Below are positions 32,407-43,739 of a DNA stretch of 64,000 nt, in pieces. The notes under the pieces were generated by a model. It saw only the letters and a program-made list of their open reading frames with translations, had not been told where the DNA came from and ran no database searches. The translations under genes were made by a program, and so were the position numbers. The DNA comes from Fallopia convolvulus. Lineage: Eukaryota > Streptophyta > Magnoliopsida > Caryophyllales > Polygonaceae. The stretch's first letter is position 1, and every line of letters starts with the position of its first letter. The DNA lies in assembly GCA_964016875.1 (NCBI GenBank), contig OZ024728.1, positions 24,923,328 to 24,987,327 on the forward strand. Direction: 5' to 3'.

Positions 32407-35234
32407 ATGCCGGTAGGACGTCGAAGGCTTGAGTTTGACAACGCTGGTTATTACTCAGAACCCGAACGTTCCCTGCACCGTCGATGCCGAGAGAACCGAG
32501 CTATGGCCACACCTGAAGAGATGGCTCGTCAATTGGAGATCCTCCAAAACCAGATGGAGGCGTTGAAAACCGAGAAGGAAGGCGATGTTGCCGAAGCTGA
32601 GCGTCAACGAGCCGACAATGCTCACCTATAGGAGGAACTGAATGCCTATCCGAGGAATGCCAAACAGTATATGCATCCAGAACTGAGGGTGCCAGAGTCC
32701 CAATCGTGCTTCCAGAGATAGAGAAAGCCTTTGAGATCAAGTCTCAATTCATATCCTTAATTAAACGGGCTCAACTTGAAGGGAAACCTACTGAGTGCCC
32801 TATGGAGCATATTAGAAATTTTCTTGATTTATGTGACACCATAGCTGCTGAAGGTGTCTCACTTGAATATGTTCTGTTAAAAGCTTTCAGGTGGTCTCTA
32901 ACTGGAAAGGCCCTGAGCTGGTTGGAGAGCCTACCTCCTAAGTCTATTAGGACTTGGAAGAACTTGTATGATCAATTTCTTACAAAATTCTTCCCGCCTG
33001 CCAAGACGACGGAGTTGAGGAAACGCATCACCTCCTATCACCAGCTGCCTAATGAGACCTTTGTTGAAACATGTGAAAGATTCAAAGAGATGCTTAGACA
33101 GTGCCCCACTCATGGGCAACCTTTATATGTTCTGCAAGAAATCTTTTTCCAGGGTATCAACGCAGAGACCAAGAACCGCATTAACACGCATACAGCGTGT
33201 GGTTTTATAGAGATGGACCCTACGGCTGCATGGGAATTGCTGGATAAGCTGTCCAATTATGATGCCATGTATGGAACCCAGCAGACCCCCCAACCGCAGA
33301 AACGTCTCTATGTGCCTAACCGAGAAGATGTTGACCCAGACGTCAAAAATCAGTTTTTACAAGACGAGGTCAACCGCTTGAAGAAGCAGGTAAGTTTTCT
33401 GAAATCCTCTCAATCTTGTCAAGAGTGTGGTTCTTCTGCCCATAGTACTTCTGCTTGCACTAACATAGAGCATGTAAGAGTCGTTGAGACAATTGCTGAA
33501 ATGAATTACATGAGAGGGCCATACAGGAACCAGCCTAGCAATTTTGAAAGGTCAAATAACTATCAGACATGGGGTAATCAGAATCCAAATCCAAGCTATG
33601 CAGCGCCTCCACCAGATAGACGACCTGCACCTTATCGACCTCCAGGCCATCAGGAACCACCATCTTGGGTACAAGGGTTACAGGAAAGCATCAATGGGGT
33701 CCACAACAAGGTCAATGAAGTTCAGGCTAACCTTAACCACCAGAATAAACGATGGGGAGAGTTTGATGTATGGAAGAAGAATGTAGATTCCCAACTAGGG
33801 AACCTTGCTGCACAGATTCCGAGGCCACAAGGGCAACTTCCGGGCCGTCCCGAAGAAAATCTTAAAGTACAAATAGCAGCAATACACCTTAGGAGCGGAA
33901 AGACATTACCAGAGCGAGCCCAAGCTAAGGATAAGAAAGAAGAGGACACCGCGGTTACCCTCGGTAACGAGCCAACGAGGGCAATTACCGAACCAGTGTA
34001 CCATGGTGACGAGGCTCCGAGGGTACCTAACGACCCTACCCCAGGTAAGTTTTCTAATCTGAGCCTTCCTCTCAATTCCAGGGTAGTTAACGACCCCTGC
34101 AGGGTCGGTAACGACCCGCCGAGCGTACCTGGCGACCTTAGTGTCGACCCGGTAGCATCACCCCTTGAGCCTAACTTGGTTCCGAGGATGGTGAAATCTC
34201 TTCCATTTCCTACTACGAAATCTATGGACTCTACTGAGAGTAAGTTCAAGCGTTTCGTAAAGATTCTTCAGGGCATTAATATTTCCATCCCATTCGCTGA
34301 GGCCCTAAGCGAAATGCCGGCTTACACAAAATTCTTGAAAGATATTCTTAGCAGGAAAAGATCCATTACAAAGCTGCAGGATGAAGTCAGATCTATAGCT
34401 TTACCAGAAAAGCTAGGAGATCCAGGGAGATTTGCAATAACGATCGGCATAGGCGACCACAAGTTCAAAGCTTTATGTGATCTGGGAGCCAGTGCTAGTT
34501 TACTCCCTCTCTCGATCTGGTCCAAAGCTAATATGGGACCACTAGAGCCGGTAGATATGAATCTGTACATGGCAGATGGATCATGTGTCAAGGCCACAGG
34601 AGTCGTGGACGACTATCCTATTCAAGTCGGGAAATTCTTTATACCGAATGATTTCATCGTCCTCGATATGCCTGAAGACCCTCATGCCCCCATAATTCTC
34701 GGCAGACCATTCTTAGCCACAGCAGGTGCAAGATTCGATGTGCGGAAAGGACTCCTCACTTTTGATATTGGAGAGGAACGAGTGGAATTCAGCTTGGATC
34801 AGAATGCCAACGACCCAACTGCGGTCGCACAAATCGAGTTGACTCAACCAGAACTCGACATAGCTGGCCCTACCGAGCCTCCCTCAAATACCAAAACAGG
34901 AGAGTATTTCATACAAGTCCCTACCGAACCACATTGGCCGACTACCGAGTCCCACGTGCAAGAATACAACCACGGTAAGTACTCTAACTATGAATCCGCT
35001 AAAGATGGTCATGACTATTCTTTATCTTTTGTTCCTACACCATGCCCCATCATATGCACTACAGAGGAGTCAAAACCACCTTGGTTTTCAGATTTCACTA
35101 ACCATCATGTAGGAATACCGGGCATATTGATAGAAGAAAAGGGACCTAATTTAGTAACTCAAGCACATAAAGGCTGCAAGGCTAAGTATGGGGTACCTCA
35201 AGACCCCAACATCGCTACAAAAGAGCCACCTTGA
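32407..35234 (+). pseudogene. Athila gag-protease (family A), nearly intact
   Basis: It starts at the ATG at 32407, three bases after a splice-acceptor-like TTTTCTCAG. A TAG at 32629-32631 and a frame change near 32690 separate the first 74 codons from an 842-codon open frame (32706-35234). That frame has the retrotransposon gag domain (LSWLESLPPKSIRTWKNLYDQF near residues 75-95), a zinc knuckle CQECGSSAHSTSAC (near 237-250), Asp/Pro-rich linkers containing VVNDP and VGNDP units, and an aspartic protease (DLGAS near 592, ILGRPF near 663). About 160 residues without a known domain follow, then TGA. In complete Athila elements RT would follow; here it is missing. Confidence 0.88.
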
Positions 35235-36453
35235 ACTCAGGTGAGTACGTCGGGCTGACGACGTTAAAAATAGCGCTTACGGGAGGCAACCCGCTTTTTA
35301 GTATAGAATTAATTTTCTTTTCTTTTCTTTTCTTTTTAGATTCTTTTTCCTAGCTTTCTTTTTAGTTCTTTTTAGTAGTTTTTAGGATAGAAATTAGGAT
35401 AAATTTAGAGCTAACAAGATGCAGAAAAAGGGGCTCGAAAATCATTCAAGGAGGCTACGGTGGCTCGTTAACGACCCACCCAGGGTCGTTAACGACCCGG
35501 TTTGGCGAACCGAATCGGGAGGTAAGTTTTTCTAAACCCTAATCTATCTTTTATCTTCTACCCTAATTCTTACCCCTCCTCAGCCGCCACTACCTACCCC
35601 CTCCTCTTTCTAACCCCCTCTATTTAACCCTTCCCAAACCCTCAAAAATTCTACCCACAAATCTCTCAAACTCCAAATCCCTCCAAACCTCCACCGAATC
35701 CCCTCACCATCGATCGGAATCCGTCACTCCACCGACCACCGAGAAGCCGTCGTTACCGAAGCCCGGAAACCCATTCTTCTCACCGACGAGATCCGAGCTC
35801 GTTAACCACCCAATTCCGACCTCTTGTTCTTCAATCTCTCGATTCTCCGGTATGATTTCTAAACCCTAACTCGAAATTGCATGATTCATGGTTTTTTAGG
35901 GTAGAAATTTCATATCTTGAATTGAGTTCATAGAGAGGATTGATTTATATGATTGGATTTTGCTCATGAAAGTTTGATTATGCTTAGTAGTTCTTGGCCT
36001 AGGGAAGGATATTCATGTTAGATGTCTCATTGTGAAAAGTTGATTTAGAAAAGCATGAATTTTTCTTGTTCTAGTCTTAAGATACAAACTTTGCATGTCA
36101 AAATTTCGGGTAAATTTAGCATGTTCGGGATGGGTAATTGAGCAAGTATGGGGTACATATATCCGATTGTGTGCCTAGTGGAGGAGTATAGAGGATTGCA
36201 TGCTTGATTCTTAAAGTTGAAATATTCGGAATTCTGTGAACTGGCTCTCGGCAGCTCGTTAACGACCCACCCAGGCTCGTTAACGACCCTGCATATCCTC
36301 AAAGATCAATACCCAGTCCAGAATCGTAAACGACCCAATTGGGTAGTTAACGAATAATTCCGAGGATTATTTCGAGACCAAGTATGGGGTCTCTTGCCTA
36401 ACTTAACTTGAGTGGATCTTATCTTGGAAAATCATGATTGTTTTGTAGATCAC
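35235..36453 (+). promoter_or_regulatory. Internal non-coding region with promoter-like block and leader intron
   Basis: After gag-protease comes the hairpin CGGG-AGGCAA-CCCG (35280-35293), then paired GTTAAC words (35467, 35488). A pyrimidine-rich stretch with TATTTAA (35621-35627) and a C-rich leader follow. A donor-like TCTCCG|GTATGA (35849/35850) is followed by AT-rich intron-like DNA ending in TTTTGTAG (36441-36448), five bases before the ATG of the env-like ORF. A second donor CAG|GTGAGT is at 35240/35241. The layout looks like the 5' end of a spliced transcription unit; this is inference. Confidence 0.5.
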
Positions 36454-38059
36454 ATGGCAAGTTCCAACAGACCCGCTACCCGAGCTCAGAAGAAGAGAAG
36501 GAACCAGAGGTCCCCATCTCCACCTCGCATGGACAATGTGATCTTGCGCACTCAAGGGCAAGCGGACCGATACAGAGCAATCCTAGACAAGGACCACAAC
36601 ACTCGGTGGTTCTCAAGGACAAGTGCTAAGGCCATGGGGATTTACACGGATGTCAAGGAGGCCTTCGTTATTCTTGGCGTGTCTCATTTGCTGAAGAAGG
36701 AAACACTACCACACTTTCCGGCCCTCACATCCGAGTTTTTGGCCACTCTAGGGACTAGTTTTCCATCAAAGAATTCGGCGGGACGCATCCGGTTTAGGCT
36801 CGGTAATGTGAGCCGAGAATATACCATGGCGGAGTTCAACGCTATCCTCGAGCTCCCAAATCCTTCTAGAGATTACAGCCTGAAAGACTACAGGGTGACT
36901 CGGACTTGGAGCTATATCACTGGGGAGGAACAATCCTCCACAACGGCATTATCTGGGGCAAGCATCATCAACCCCATATTCAGAATCATTCTCCGAGTCC
37001 TAGCCGCTACATTTTGGTCGAAGAGAGAGCTGAACAGGCCAACAAGGACGGAAGTTGCTTGTCTCCGCACCATCCTTTTCGAGGAGCCCGGCCCTTTGAA
37101 TTTGGGGTATGAATGGCTCTACTACATAGAGAAATCAACCAAGTCCAAGGAAGTTTGGTGTGGTAACTTGGTTAGTCTTTTGGCTACAAATCTCGGAGTC
37201 GACCTTACTCGCTACACACCGGCTCATACTCAACTCCTCAACAAGAGCTATTGGTATAGCTCCAGTATTTTCATTCAAGCCGAGGGAGGGTTCAAAGTGA
37301 AAGTACAAGACCGCATAGTTACACCCACCCTTGAAAAAGTTGGAGCTACTCTACGTACCAAATTGGTACGAGGCGTGGACGGGCCATGCTTACCCGTTAG
37401 AGCCCAAGCCGGAGGAGGAGCTATCACTTAGACCGTGTGAGACAAGGTTTGAGCGAGACGAAAAAGAGATGGATGAAGATGAAGATGAGGATACCGAGGT
37501 AGTTGGCAATGACACTAAAGAAGCCGACACCGAGGGAGGTACGGAAGAGCTTAACTTCGAGGATGACGACATCGACACGGATGTTTTGGGCACCAACGTC
37601 TTCGTTGACGAGCCTACCAGGCTCGTTAACGACCATTTCCAGCCTCCTCCCTACATTCCTAACGAGGCACCCATCTTCGTTAACGAGGTCCCGAGGACGA
37701 CTACCGACCCACCGCCAGCTCCTGTCGACCCTCATTCCTATGGTCTCATGCCATATAACCCGGTGCTGTACCAAGACCATTTCCAGCTTCACTATCCACC
37801 ACCTCCTCAGCCCGAGTACACAGGATCGAGTATGCCACCACCGTGGGCCGAGGATCTTTCTGCTCAGATGCAACAGCTTCACCTCCAGCAGGACCATATT
37901 CATAGGAGGATGGACAGATGGGAGACCGTCTATTCTGCTCGCATGTCGATGGAGGATGAGAGGCATCGACAGAGAGAGGCGGATGATGTAGAGCGTTGGA
38001 GGACGATGTACGACTTCATGGGGAACTTTGAGCAGTACTTTCCTCCACCGAACCAGTGA
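36454..38059 (+). pseudogene. Athila env-like / ORF-1 family protein, one frameshift
   Basis: The ATG at 36454 opens a frame to 37431. Its N-terminus is basic (RAQKKRRNQR, a possible nuclear signal), followed by a globular region with FPALTSEFLATL and FRLGNVSREYTMAEFNAIL blocks, like the plant ATHILA ORF-1 family of unknown function. Near 37340 homology passes to the frame 37331-38059, which holds an acidic stretch, Pro-rich segments and a C-terminal coiled coil (about 37870-38020). I see no signal peptide or transmembrane helix, so a viral-type envelope role is doubtful here. Confidence 0.75.
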
Positions 38060-39703
38060 TTCAGCCTGAAGAAGAAGTTTTTCCTTGTTTTCCACTTTTG
38101 AGTCTTTGTAAGTTTTTTATGTCTTTTCTTTTTATTTATTTTGTTTTTTGTTCTTTTCTTTTCTTTTCTATTTCTTTCCTTCTTCTTATTTTTCTTACAG
38201 TGGGGACATTGTAATTTTAAGTATGGGGTGGGAGAAAGTAGGCAACTTGTTATCTTATGTGTCTTGTGTGTTTATTTGTTTTAAGTAGTTTCGTTTCATA
38301 AAAATTTGAAAAAAAAATTTGAAAAAATTGAAAAATTTTGAAAAAAATCTAAAAAAGATTTTAGAATTGATAGATATCCCTTTCTTAGGTTCTATGATGG
38401 TAGTTGCTAGCATAATCATATAAATCCTTGCAAGCATGTCTTTGATAGTATAGTCGGATTCTTGTTTTAAAATTGTATTTTTTTTAGGAAGGAATAGCAC
38501 TTGATGAAATTGAGCACATATACTTTATAGCATAAGTGATGCAATCCAACAAAATAATTACCTTGTGAGTTATTTTTGGCCTTATAGGGAGAATATTAAA
38601 AATCCCTCTTCTTTTCTTGTGTGATTTACTCTCTATATGCATATTATCTCTCGGAATTGTGATGGTTATCTATTTCTTGAGACCTATATAAGATTTATAG
38701 TTCATTACTTGTGAGAATCATATGATAGAGAACTTATTTTTATGAGCCCTATTATTCCTTATCCACCCTTACATGATCCTCTCTTTTGACAGCCAAATTG
38801 AGCCTGAAGCCTTTTATTTTTTTTAAGCTCCACAAAAATTATTTCCTAGCCGAGATAAGCTTGACCCTATCCGGGGATTAGGACTTAGATTGGAGAGGTA
38901 TTTTTTTTGTTGAGTACAATGTTATGTTTGGGTTCGAAATTTTGGGATTATTGGTAAGGGTAGATTAGAAGTCTCTTGTTTCTAATATTATGTAAAAGAA
39001 AGATCTCTTGATGAGCAAAAGAAGCAGCGAAAAAAAAAAGAAGTTATTGAGAAGAAGAAGAAGTTTGAAGTGCATGTGTGTTTATAGATAATATCATAGA
39101 TTCTTTTTATTCTTATGAGACTTTCTAGGATATAATGGGTGAGTAAAAGAAAATGAGTGTGCATAATGAAGAGTAAGTTTGGTTTATCTTTTTTGAGTTT
39201 TTTGGATGTGTGAGTTTTTAGGAGTCTTTGATTCCCGGATATTATTAGCACCACATGACCAAAATATTTCCATGCCCTATTTGTTATTAACAAGCCCCAT
39301 TACAACCCGGCCGAATGGAAGCTTCTATGAAGTTTTTCATTGAGCCTAAGTTCTCTTGATGATTTTTGCTTGTTTTGACAAATCTTGGGTGGAGAGTATT
39401 GGTGATATAAGTTCCAATTTCTATGAGTTTTTGTGTATAAGTTGAGTTGAGAGTTGAATTTATAAGCCCAAACACTTGAGAGATGAGTGAAACACATTAT
39501 ATTCCTTGTGAGGTTGGATTGTATTTTCTTATGTCTATTTGGTGCATATATGTGTAATGACATTAATAATCATTTGTTATTTCTCTTCTATGTGTAGATG
39601 TTGCTTTTTAGATGATGGCTATGTCTTGATGATTATGTTTGTTTGGTTTTGGTTATTGTTTAGTGATTTCTTGAGGACAAGCAAGTCTAAGTATGGGGTA
39701 TTT
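38060..39703 (+). other. 3' untranslated region and polypurine tract of Athila family A
   Basis: Non-coding. It includes TTAAGTATGGGGTGGG (38218) and ends GACAAGCAAGTCTAAG then TATGGGGTATTT next to the 3' LTR. Small minus-strand frames here lack domains. Confidence 0.7.
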
Positions 39704-41195
39704 TGATGTTCGTATTTTTAGTATAGTTTTTAGTATATTTTCTTAGTTTATTAGGATTAGTTTTGATAGTTTAGGATTAGTTTTATGTGTTTTTGGATAG
39801 TTTTGCATATTTTTATGAAAAGTATGGAAGCTACTCTATTTTGTGTATTTTTGTAGGTTTTAGCAAGGAAAAGGTGCTATATGGAGCTGAATTTGGAGCG
39901 CTACAGTGAAAGACAGAGGAATACAAGATTGAAGAAGTCGGAGTTCGAGTTTTACGAGATTAAGTGTGGAAGAAACCAAGCCCAGGCTCGTTAACGAGGC
40001 TGCAAGGGCTCGTTAACAAGGCCACGAGATAGAGATTTCGAGAGTTGACTTTGTGACTCACCGATCCTGTGCGGGAATTTATTTATGTGTCGGTAGAGTA
40101 TCTTTTTATGATTTTAGGGTTATTATATTATGTATTTTAGGTCTTGTTATCTTTTTAGATTTTATTTCTATCTTTTTAGGATTTTATTTCTATCTTTTTA
40201 GGAAATTTTTTATCTTCTAGCCTTATTTCTTTCTAGCTTTATTAGTATAAATAGCCCTCTTGTTTAGCCTAGAGGGGGGGGAGGATTTTTAGAGAGATCG
40301 ACTTGGAGAGGAGGAAGAGCCGAGAAGGGAGAGAGAGGATCGGAATCGAGATCGAGGCTCGGTGGACGAGAGTTGTCGGGTTCGTTAATCGTTATTTTGG
40401 GTCGGTACTGTGTATTTTTCGGTTTCTTCTGAATTTCTGTAAGACGATATTTTTCCTATTAATTTGATTAGTGATTTGTTTTCTATGATTTCTTTTGTTG
40501 AATTTATTTGTTTCATAGTTATGATTAGTGAGTAGTCTTCTTTTCTAGGGTCGGGGTTAAGCCCGGCATAGTTATGCATGTTTGGTGAGTAAGATTGTGT
40601 GTTGAAAGCCTTTTATCTATTATTGAGATTGTTTGTTGTGATTATACCGAGGTGAAAGTCAAGGTAATTTGAGTTGATTGACTTGATTGAAAGAGAAAGT
40701 TGGTAACTTGAAGGTTGATATTGTTTGAATACGAAAGTTTCAAGCTTTAGATCCAAAACAAGCAGTTGAGTGAATTGGGTTACGAAAGTAGGTTAATTTA
40801 CTTGATATTCAGCGAAAGTTGATGAATTTATCTGTTTAAAGGCATGATCTCATCTTCTTACGAGTTTATATGCATGACTATGTTGTGGTGTCCCTAGTCC
40901 TAGATCTTTGTTTTTATTTGAATTTACTTAAAGAGATATTCGTTGTTGAGTTCGCTGGCTCGGTACCGAATCTGTTTAGGTCGTTAGTTTGAGTCTTTTG
41001 TTTACGGTGGTTCGTTAACGACCCTGACAACGTCGTTAACGAGGCTACTTGTGAGTGTTTTGCTTGTTTTTGTTTGATTTTTAGTAGTTGATAGACAAAC
41101 AACCTTGCTTCTCGTGGAACGATCCTGACTCCCCTATACTCAGCGGGGTCTTGACTATAAATTTATTTGTTGTCCTAAGTGAAGACCTGTCAACA
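39704..41195 (+). repeat. 3' LTR of Athila family A
   Basis: 1492 bp. It differs from the 5' copy by a 13-bp tandem insertion near 39720 and about twenty substitutions. It ends GTCAACA followed by the target duplication CCTTA. Confidence 0.93.
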
Positions 41196-41200
41196 CCTTA

Positions 41201-41600
41201 GAGCACATACGCGCTTCAAGCTCATTGGCCCAAACTTGGACTATGGCGCCTTCATCTCTAAACTGGATCATTTGATGGAGGGTTGATGGTACCGCTCTTA
41301 TCCCAGGAATCCATGGCCTTCCCAAGATCAAATTGTATGGGGGCAGGCACGTTGACGATTAAGAATTCGACTGTCATCTCTTTCTTTGCCAAACTAAATT
41401 GGGTCTTGTACATTCCAAGTGGGAACGTCGGGTATCCTCCAAGTCCAATGAGCTGCATCTTGACCGGAATCAAGTCTTCATTCTTCTTTCCAAGGAGTCT
41501 GAAGACATTGTAGTACATGATATCAACTTAACTCCCCGGATCCACTAGGGCCCGACGTACCTTAAAGCCTTCAAGCTTGACTGCTAAGACGAAGTGACAA
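41201..41600 (-). pseudogene. Tat-type aspartic protease remnant
   Basis: The minus-strand frame holds ALVDPGS followed by a stop at the active-site loop (near 41525), then MYYNVFRLLG, a VEFLIVNVPAP strand, and in a shifted frame LGRPWIPGIRAVPSTLHQMIQF. This is the order seen in Tat proteases. It is interrupted at 41201/30815 by the Athila insertion. Confidence 0.65.
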
Positions 41601-43118
41601 GTTTTCCCTTAGCTTTTTTTCAAATGGTATTTCCCTTTTAAAGGCGGTAATTTCAGTCTTCTCATCACACCCGTCAATCTCAGCATAGCACTCCATAAAA
41701 CGGTTGGCAAAGTGGCACAAGCTTTCACTTTTATCCTTCCTTAGGCCGAAGAGTCTATCTAGAGAGACCGCATCCCGGCTGTTAGCTATGTAGTTCCTCA
41801 TGAACTCGGTGGAAAGTTGATCCCAAGACCGGATTGATCCTGGTTTGAAACTTTGGAACCACTTCAAGGAACCTTTGTTAAGGCTACCCGGAAACATCTT
41901 GCACATTGTGGCACCATAGGAAACCCATAAGGCCATCTTATGTGAGAAAGCAGCTATGTGGATTACGGGGTCCGAATGCCCGTCATAAAGATTGAACGAT
42001 GGTGGAGAGAACTTGGTCGGAGTCTTAGCACGCTAGATGCTCCTATGGAATGGTGCCGATGTCATCATAGCCAATTCGTGCTCGTCTTGCTCTTGAGCCG
42101 ATTGCAAGGACCCACCTTGCGCTCTTAAGAGATCAAGCAACCTCCTTTCAATGCGCCTTAGCGCTCGATCTTCTCCTTCACGTCTTTCGTTGCTCTCACT
42201 CCGACGTTGACTACGTTGTCTCTTCTTCTTACTGACCCGATCATGACTTGACTCGGGTTTCTCGAACGGGTCATAATGATCCTCGTCACGCTCCCGCAAT
42301 TTCTCGTGCTGATCGCCTCGACCGCGGTCGCCGCCAGACCTTTCGCGGCTAGGGCTTCCGCGCCAGCGTCGATCTCCGTGGTCGTCGGAACACTTCAAGT
42401 CGCCCAAGGTCGAGTCTTTGGACTGTGGGTGATCCGTGGCACAAGACCTCTTACGCGAGGGCGAATCACGATTCTTTTCTCTTCGTCGACTTCTAGGCAC
42501 TCTACGATCTCTTTCGTAATCAACTTGAATCTCTTCTGAGTCGCTAGTGCTTGCCGGCTCAGGACCACGGCGACTATCGACGATTTCGATAACGCTAGTG
42601 AGCCGTCGATTAATTCTTTCAATCGCCGATTTGCTGACGGGGAGCTTACCCTAAACTTTATCCAAGGTGTGTTTTAATCTTGAGATCTCCTCCAGGGCTT
42701 GGTCCAAGCGGGACTCTGCCTGGACGTGCTTTCTTTGAATCTCTTCCTTCTCTCTAAAGACAGAGGCTAACGCATGGGTGATCTCATCTTCCTCTTCGTT
42801 CTTAGCGGTGGTTGATGTTCCATTCCCACCGTTTGGCCCGGATGCCAAGGATATGCGAGTGTTACCACGAACGAGATTAGACCCAGCATGGCTTGATTGA
42901 CCATGATCATAGAGAGGGATGATAGAATTAGGGTTCAGCTCGCGGTTATGCATTGTCGCGGGCTCGAATATGCGTAGTTGCGCTCGTCTACTATTGCAGG
43001 TCTCTGGTCCACGATCACGGTTTGCTTGGTCGCGATTACCCGACTTGATTCGTGTGATGGCCCACCACCCTGTAGATTTCGAGCTCTCAAATTCAACAAC
43101 ACGCATTGCAAGTCCCAA
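41571..43118 (-). pseudogene. Tat-type gag
   Basis: One minus-strand frame with in-frame stops at 42653-42651 and 42035-42033. The N-terminal part includes a coiled coil (EKEEIQRKHVQAESRLDQAL) and a strongly basic Arg/Glu/Ser-rich stretch (about 42500-42180). The C-terminal part is a retrotransposon-gag domain with YDGHSDPVIHIAAF (about 42000), KWFQSFKPGSIRSWDQLSTEF and DRLFGLRKDKSESLCHF. This is the Tat/Ogre type. No zinc knuckle was seen. Confidence 0.8.
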
Positions 43119-43560
43119 ACTCGATCGAACCCATGAGATTTAGATCATATAGTGTTACGACTATCGATTCCGTCACTAGACTCGAATCCATGACGGTCTG
43201 TGCGATGAACAACCGTACTTGCGAGAGGGGTCGGGTCACGGTTCAAGTCGTCTTTAAGCAAGGTGCCTTGCTCGGTTCTTGCCAAGGTTTGATCTTTCGA
43301 GCGAATATCAGGATTTGCTTGATCAATACGTGCCATGGCTTGATCCTCCGAGCGAATATCGGAGTGTGCGCGATCGCCCTGAATTTCGCTGTCGCGGGTT
43401 GTCGGTCCGCGATCGCGTGTCTCTAGCCCGCGGCGCGGATTTGCTCACTGAGGGCACCACGCTCGATTTCGCTGTACGCAGTTGCCCCAAGGTTACGAAA
43501 AACCACTTCTTGATCTTCCCGGATCGACTCCAACACCATAATTGCGTGGATCAATTACTC

Positions 43561-43580
43561 GTTTCTCACAGATGGTGCCA
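43561..43580 (-). other. Primer binding site of the Tat-type element
   Basis: On the minus strand TGGCACCATCTGTGAGAAAC follows the LTR end (ACTAACA) by two bases, resembling Tat-type TGGCGCC-TCTGTGGGAA sites. Confidence 0.65.
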
Positions 43581-43739
43581 ACTGTTAGTGCACAAAGATT
43601 CGTCTTTAATGCACTGGTTGAATATCCCTTCTTCACCTTCCGTTCCAACTTCCTCTTTAACCTAGAACTTGCAAAACAATGGACAACGGGGGCGGAGACC
43701 CCCTAATCAACCTCCAATTTCTAAGTTGGAAGAACAATT

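Larger units (their letters stand above)
30816..41195 (+). mobile_element. Athila-type gypsy element, family A, complete but pol-less
   Basis: LTRs 30816-32292 and 39704-41195 begin TGATG and end CAACA. They are followed by a tRNA-Asp type primer site (32296-32313) and preceded by a purine-rich tract (39691-39703). The target duplication CCTTA is perfect (30811-30815, 41196-41200). The interior encodes gag-protease and, downstream, an Athila env-like ORF, but no reverse transcriptase, RNase H or integrase. LTRs differ at about 1.5% of sites by eye, so insertion is fairly recent. Confidence 0.93.

Noticed and set aside
32501..33119. Minus-strand frames at 32501-32740 and 32931-33119
   Set aside because: Shadows of the gag frame.
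33722..34249. 175-codon minus-strand frame
   Set aside because: Antisense shadow within the long gag-protease frame, no recognisable domain.
36454..38059. True viral-type envelope glycoprotein
   Set aside because: No signal peptide, transmembrane helix or Cys-rich ectodomain; basic N-terminus and coiled coil fit a nuclear or structural protein better.
37424..38095. 223-codon minus-strand frame
   Set aside because: Overlaps the C-terminal half of the Athila env-like ORF; composition mirrors its acidic and Pro-rich sense strand.
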